Positions 59,101 to 64,000 of a DNA stretch of 64,000 nt are shown in pieces. The notes under the pieces were generated by a model that saw only the letters and a program-made list of their open reading frames with translations, was not told the DNA's origin and searched no databases. This DNA comes from Gnetum montanum. Lineage: Eukaryota > Streptophyta > Gnetopsida > Gnetales > Gnetaceae. A program made the position numbers and the translations under genes. Numbering within the stretch: position 1 is the stretch's first letter; every line of letters begins with the position of its first letter. The stretch spans positions 510,054 to 574,053 of the forward strand of contig MNCI01004170.1 of assembly GCA_015680685.1 (NCBI GenBank), given 5' to 3'.

Positions 59101-59989
59101 TGATGAGTCATGAATTTTCTGGTTGTGATATCAACCATGATATCACAGTTGTGATATCGCAGTAGCCTTGATATCGTCAACGTGATATCGCAGTCGCGAT
59201 ATCACATTAGCCGCAATATTGCGTCCGCCCTGCGATATCGTGGCCTGCCTCAATTTCTATAAATAAGAGGTGTCTTTCCTTGTTCTAAGATTTGGTTCTT
59301 ATTTCCTTACCCAAACTCTTGTAGTTTTTCCTTCTTAGAGTTAGAATTATTTCTCAGTACATGCCCGCAGTGTGGTGATTGTAATTGTACAGCATCCTTA
59401 TTCGAGTGTGACGTACTTGGACACATACATGACCAGAAATAAAGATTGAGATTACTTCATCATTGCAACATTCACTTAGTTTAATTATTTAATTTTTATT
59501 ATTATTTATTGCTTTCGTAGTTAACATCTCTTTACCCTAAACTCCTATTAAACACAAAATGAGTACAACTTGATCACGAGCATTTAAGTGTGACTACTTG
59601 GCAACCCAGTAGCGTACCTAGGATCTACGCTTGGTAATCCCAGTGGTAGTCATGCACAAGGTCCAAGATGTGTACCGATGAATGAGGAACAAATGCTCAT
59701 CGCACTTAGGCTAGCTTAGATTCTCTCTCACCCTTTCTCTCTTAACTTAGTTAATATTACCTTCCATTACATCCAGTAGTAGCATTAGCATAGAAACACA
59801 TCATACACCTCACTCTGGACTAAACCATACGTGACAAGTTAACGCTAGGTTAGATGGAAAGACAGTGAACTGCAACCTAAGGATAACTATCTAGATACCA
59901 CAACTAGCCTGTCTGCGGAGTTTGACCAGATCGTGCTTGAAATGCTCATATTCGTATGGTTGAGTGTAGGGATACCTTGCCACTCATCA
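59101..59989 (+). mobile_element. Solo LTR with perfect 5-bp target duplication
   Basis: 889 bp, TGATGAGTCATG to CCACTCATCA, flanked by GACAT (59,096-59,100 and 59,990-59,994). Plus orientation with TATA box CTATAAATA at 59,257-59,265. It shares long blocks with the 11,193-12,043 LTR in opposite orientation (TGTGACGTACTTGGACAC, AACTAGCCTGTCTGCGGAGT, ACCCAGTAGCGTACCTAGGA). CpG content is high compared with the surroundings, so it is among the youngest insertions here. Confidence 0.93.
59127..59239. promoter_or_regulatory. GATATC palindrome array in U3
   Basis: Seven exact GATATC sites at 59,127, 59,139, 59,153, 59,170, 59,184, 59,198 and 59,234, plus AATATT at 59,215. Steps are 12-20 bp, most often 14. 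Flanks are usually GTGATATCGC or CGATATCG. The array ends 18 bp before the TATA box. Confidence 0.65.
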
Positions 59990-60832
59990 GACATAAAATG
60001 GATTCTCATTCTCTAAATGAGCCTCAAATTCCTCTTGCCCATCTTGCAAAGGCTCCTCATAGTTAGTTGTTGCATCATGCTCATTCAACCCACTCAATTG
60101 AATAAGTTGGTTGAGCATCCACCAAAAGGTCTCAATGAGGGGGATGAAATCATTAGTGATAGTGAGGTACTTCCTCCCATTCTAATGTACAAGCTCATAA
60201 CCTTGCTTTGCATCCAGCTCTTAGTGGGCTAAGGAGATGCCCACCTAGAGCTTTGTGCAAAGGAAGTTGTATTTGTATTTATCGAGCATCATGTGCTTGG
60301 GATATTAGTTACGGTGCCTAAGGGACTACCTTCCCATGAAGGTGGGGCCCCCTACTCCAAGAATGTCAATTGTGAATTCCCACTAAATAGGTCAAACAAT
60401 GATTATGCTTAAGGCAAAGGTTGAAGGCTCTTTAGGGTTTATGCAACACTGGAAAAGAAATGGTTAAGTATAATGATTGCTAAAAATAGCTAAGTATAGA
60501 AATGCTAAAATGATGGCTAAGTTTGAGAGTGTAATTGAAAAGAAAAATGTCTAACTCTAGTGCTACCCTTGCTATGCTAGAGCTTGCTACACTCTCATGC
60601 TAAGGGCAAGCTATGCTCTTCTTGGCATGCAAAGCTTTGGGTCCAAGTGCAAGAGATACACTTTGGCTTCTATCTTGCAAGGTTCCAGGAGAACCGATAA
60701 CTAGGACCAATCTACACCAACTGGATTGTAGACAATCATAAAGGTGTCACATCTATGCTAGTTCAAAGCTAGTAATGGAGGTGCAAAGAGCACATGGGAC
60801 TACCACTAAACATAGAAGGAAATGGTGAGGCC
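59990..60832 (-). other. 5' leader of element C
   Basis: A 71-residue plus-strand frame (60,017-60,232) lacks motifs. Around 60,550-60,610 the dyad motif of this element appears again (CTTGCTATGCTAGAGC, TGCTACACTC). Otherwise no signal. Confidence 0.4.
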
Positions 60833-60854
60833 CTTCTTCTAGTGCCAGAAAACT
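60833..60854 (-). other. Primer-binding-site relic (tRNA-Arg type)
   Basis: Read on the minus strand right after the LTR end: GTTTTCTGGCACTAG. This resembles the TTTTCTGGCGACTC core of primer sites used by Ogre/Tat elements. It sits exactly at the inner edge of the LTR repeat, which supports both calls. Confidence 0.55.
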
Positions 60855-62317
60855 ATAGCAACCAAAAACATTGGCAATTGGAATACCGAGGGGTTCACGA
60901 GCGCACAACCTTGACCTTGCCTCCACACAAGGGCCTTTGCTAGGAGATGGAGGTAGAGTGCCCTAGACAGTCTTGTCGATCAAATAAGAACTTTACCAAT
61001 TGTAATCGAGGTATCGAGTACAACTAGGGGGTGGCGTAGTTAGCTGAAAATGCGAGTGCTAACAATGTTCTCGGCAGTACCAATGTCAACTAAGCCTGAG
61101 CATAGCAAGGTTTCCTAGCACGAGAATAATGGTGCAAGTATGCAAAACATGTGTAAAATAGTTAAAAATGCAAATGCAATACTAAATGTCAAAGAAAATG
61201 CTTAAAATGCAATAGAGTTTGAGAAAAGGAAAGAATGGTACCATCCCAAATGAGGAGTGTAGAAATTACAAATGAGCTTTGCAAAGGTATGTGGTGTACA
61301 AATAGGCACAGTAGCAGTGTAGCCACAATCTCTAGGATGTCCTAGAATGAAGATTGATGTCTGCTACAAGGTCTGTGCCTATTGGGTTGGCTAGTATGAT
61401 GTCCTACAAGTTTGTGATGTGCTATAGTGCTAAGTGGGATGCAAAGGTGTTACCAAGGTGTTGATACGCTCCAGTGTATGGGGTGCTCAAGGTGCCTCGA
61501 ATGCCAAGTGGTGCTTTGAGATGCCAACTACTGCTTGGATTTTTGCTAGCCAAATGCTTTAAATGCCCATCGCTAGAATGAATTACCAACCACTAGAGTG
61601 TGGAATGCAGTGGTATTTATAGCCTTAGGGTTAGCGCGAAGTGCAGATCGAGTGTCATGTGGTGAAGGGGTAGGTGGGGCTACATTGACCTTTGCTATGC
61701 TCCTACTAGAGCAACTAGTGCTACTCTCTTGTATGCTCCACTAGACCCCAAGAAACTACCAAACTATGGCTACACTACCAAAACTGCATGTGCCAAGACC
61801 ACAATGTACCTACAAATAGTGCAATTTGGAAGCTACGCTTCAGGACTACGTTCTCCCCTCTTTCAAGTAGGATCAAGCATAAGTACAATTTTGGGACATG
61901 GAAGGGGGTACAAAAAGAGTGCAAGTTGTTGATCATGCTTGCTAGAGGAGTGCTGGAGCTAAAATGAAGGCTTGTGTTAAGCTCTGGAAGCTTTTGGGGG
62001 CAAGTCCTTGTTGCTACGCTTTCGAGCGTAGCACAACAGTTAGGCAGTTCTTATAAAAATTTGAAGTCCATTACTACTACACCTACTATGCTAGCGAACA
62101 TAGTAGGATGGGATAGGGTGTAGCACATACACTTAGAAAAATCTGGAAAAAATTGCAATCCTTGTTCTTGTTATGCCAGCTACACTCGAGAGCGTAATAG
62201 GAGGGGTAGCTTCAGGAGTTAGAAAATTTGCCAAATTCCTCTTCCATGCCAAGCTAGCTTTACAAATTTTAGCTCAGCACTAGTGCAAGCTCGCCATCAG
62301 AGTGCTACTATGCTAAA
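60855..62317 (-). repeat. 5' LTR of element C, truncated
   Basis: It matches 38,323-39,795 over about 1.46 kb in the same orientation. Good hairpins survive: GCTACGCT-TTCG-AGCGTAGC at 62,013-62,032 and CCTACTATG/CATAGTAGG at 62,082-62,107. At 62,317 similarity stops in favour of Athila-like gag, so the outer part (at least 300 bp of U3) is lost. Confidence 0.8.
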
Positions 62318-62329
62318 AGCAATGTGCCA

Positions 62330-62918
62330 TTGACAAACAATGATGGAACTCTTCAATGAAAGATATCAAACCTATGCAAGAGTGTCAGCCTTGAGGAGAC
62401 AAATCCAAGAGTGGAAACAAGGGCAACATGAACCCTTGGACATGGCCTTAGAAAGATATTATTCATTTTTAAACAAATGCCTAGGCCATGGGTTCTTTGA
62501 GTAAAGGCTAATTTGTCACCTCATGGATGGGCTTCATAATTAAATAAGGAAGACCCTAGGGATGTATGCCCTAGGTCAACTATATGAACTATGAATCCAC
62601 CAATTCCAAGAGCTTATTACATGGGTGGAAAAAGAAGAAGGAGAAATAGCCAAATGGAAGAATGTTGAAAGATCTTAATAGGACCAAACTCTTAAAGTAA
62701 CGAAGGTCCATAATCATGAACAAAAGAAATCAACTCACCTCAAGGAGGTGGAACCATCCCCATCTTTGCCAATACTAAAATCATTAGATGAAATTGAGAC
62801 AAAGATCAATAAGATGATAGAATGGGTATATGAAAAATGTGGAGAATATGCACACATTATTAGAGGTAAAACCACACAAGATGACTCTAACAACTAGAAG
62901 AAATAGAGGATGCCAAAA
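62330..62918 (+). pseudogene. Athila-like gag fragment (third copy)
   Basis: MMELFNERYQTYARVSALRR then QIQEWKQGQHEPLDMALERY, CLGHGFFE, IRKTLGMYALGQL align with 30,350-30,620 of the complete element (LFNDKYQMHSKVSNLRKQIQ, MRKTLGVYTQG). It continues with LDEIETKINKMIEWVYEK. This is better preserved than the other copies (few stops). Both ends are cut, on the left by element C and on the right by an LTR. Confidence 0.8.
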
Positions 62919-63065
62919 TGATGAGTGGTGAGGTACCCCTACGCTCAACCATACAAATACGAGCATTTCACGCATGATCTAGTCGAATTCCAAGGACTAA
63001 GTGCTTATGTGCCCTTGTGGAACAAGGATAGGTTGGTTTATCATTGTCTTCCCAAGCTTACCTGT
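62919..63065 (-). repeat. LTR fragment, Athila-like group
   Basis: TGATGAGTGGTGAGGTACCC and CGCTCAACCATAC match the terminal 150 bp of the solo LTR at 11,193, in the same orientation. It is cut at 63,066 by the giant LTR; its remainder, if any, is outside the window. Confidence 0.8.
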
Positions 63066-64000
63066 TGTTGGCGACCATTTGGGATATGATCGCTAACGAG
63101 TGTCCTCAAACAGGATTTAGGTGCTTGCTGGTCTCTGGCAACACCAAGGCCCAGATACCTCTAAATAGACTCAGTAGTTAATGTGAGTGTGTGAGTGTGT
63201 GTTGTTGCGATGTGCTGTTGTGAAAAATGAAATGATTGGGTTGTGTGTAAAACTATAAATAACTTATCTTAAAGAGATTCAGCCAACTTTGCCAAGTACT
63301 ATGAGCTGTTGAGAGTTCCTATTTTGTTCAATTGCCTAGTCTATGCGGTCCTTATAATACCTACTTGTAACAAATAAAGTTTTGTAAAAAAATTTGAGCA
63401 CAACTCTGCGAATATACTTCTAATTTTCCCCAGAGAAAGAGATAGTTCCACAAGCAAACTAGAAATAGAGCGAGATTCAATGGAAATAGAAAGAAGAGAA
63501 CAAGAAAGCAAATTTGTGTAAAGATCTCAAATGTTTAAACAAGGTAAAATGATACAAGTAAACACTTCGCAATAAAGCTATCCCAAATTCAATAACTACA
63601 AATTGTTCAAACTTCCAAGGCTCAAATAAGCAATTTCTTCAAGACAATCCTACTATGCTACCCAAAAAATTGCTGCATAAAATATCACGTACGAGACTCT
63701 ATTTTGGCTAGATAATGGATGTCAACAATTGCATTCAACAGAACCTTCAAAAGACTTGACAATTTCTGATTAAAATACCACAGAGATTCACTTTAAAGAT
63801 AAAAGAAGCTATTCTGGTCCTATCAAAATAGCAAAGATTTTCAATAGCACAATAATAAAATTCACTACTAAAATGCAAAGATAAAAGACTACTGAATCGT
63901 TCAACGGCTTAACTACATGCAAAGGCTCTCTTACAACAATCTCAATAGCAGTTCTTATACATTGCACAATAATAAAATTCACTACTAAAATGCTCTTAAG
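63066..64000 (-). mobile_element. Second copy of the giant LTR, partial
   Basis: It starts TGTTGGCGACC and matches 49,733-50,208 over about 480 bp (shared GAGTGTCCTC, AACAGGATTTAGGTGC, CCCCAGAGAAAGAGATAGTT), then continues into sequence corresponding to the gap in the first copy. It contains a 30-bp exact direct repeat at 63,847-63,876 and 63,964-63,993. Orientation minus by analogy with the first copy. Confidence 0.8.

Larger units (their letters stand above)
38323..62317 (-). mobile_element. Giant Ogre/Tat-like Ty3/gypsy element C
   Basis: The element spans about 24 kb including 4.84 kb of later insertions. On the minus strand the order is 5' LTR (62,317-60,855), tRNA-Arg-type primer relic, gag (58.6-57.0 kb), protease (56.8-55.8 kb), minisatellite, antisense gene on the plus strand, minisatellite, RT (45.54-43.9 kb), RNase H, integrase (to 42.08 kb), 3' UTR minisatellite, and 3' LTR (from about 40.1 to 38.32 kb). 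Large size, the intron-like break between protease and RT, and the primer type agree with Ogre/Tat elements. All frames are decayed. Confidence 0.75.

Overview
The window looks like intergenic DNA of a large-genome seed plant. It is AT-rich and contains only decayed LTR retrotransposons nested in one another. I see no intact host gene, no tRNA or rRNA gene and no prokaryotic feature. Recognisable frames are full of stop codons that look like C-to-T or G-to-A changes (TGG to TAG/TGA, CAG/CAA to TAG/TAA), as expected for old methylated repeats. Such slow removal would suit a gymnosperm, but the sequence does not settle the species.

Layout. (1) 1-2,576: 5' end of an Athila-like Ty3/gypsy element on the minus strand (gag and LTR). 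(2) 2,697-6,180: copy B of an unusual multi-exon gene, minus strand. (3) About 8.0-25.6 kb: an Ogre/Tat-like Ty3/gypsy element on the minus strand (element A), holding a plus-strand copy of the same gene (15.87-19.19 kb), a perfect-TSD solo LTR (11,193-12,043), a second solo LTR (19,357-20,226) and an LTR fragment (22.2-22.8 kb). (4) 25.65-27.15 kb: gag-protease remnant of a chromovirus-like element. (5) 27,171-28,207: LTR plus tRNA-iMet-type primer site of another element, interrupted by (6) a structurally complete 10.06-kb Athila-like element at 28,212-38,275 (two LTRs, gag, protease, RT/RNase H, integrase, purine tract, near-matching TSD). (7) 38,323-about 62,317: a giant (~24 kb) Ogre/Tat-like element on the minus strand (element C), with two related LTRs, a tRNA-Arg-type primer relic, gag, protease, RT, RNase H and integrase. 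It is interrupted by a 3.95-kb solo LTR (49,733-53,681, containing a 980-bp assembly gap) and a perfect-TSD solo LTR (59,101-59,989). (8) 62.33-64 kb: Athila-like gag and LTR fragments cut by a second copy of the giant LTR.

The most interesting structure is the gene found three times (A, B, C). In A and C it lies in the same place: between the protease and the RT part of an Ogre/Tat-like element, on the opposite strand, and in C within what looks like the element's own pro/RT intron. It has at least eight exons with recognisable GT/AG sites, and two introns in copy C preserve frame exactly. In A and C the first visible coding exons resemble an FCP1/NLI-interacting-factor (HAD-type) phosphatase domain. 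Later exons encode a conserved region I cannot assign. All copies are broken, so the claim concerns an ancestral element that carried an antisense gene.

A second recurring theme is palindrome arrays in the U3 part of LTRs. Each LTR type has its own dyad motif (GATATC, TTGATGCATCAA, GCTACGCT/AGCGTAGC and others), and element C repeats its LTR dyad in front of the antisense gene. A third is a minisatellite (core GCTAGTTTAAGGCC) found only at the pro/RT junction and the 3' UTR of the Ogre/Tat-like elements.
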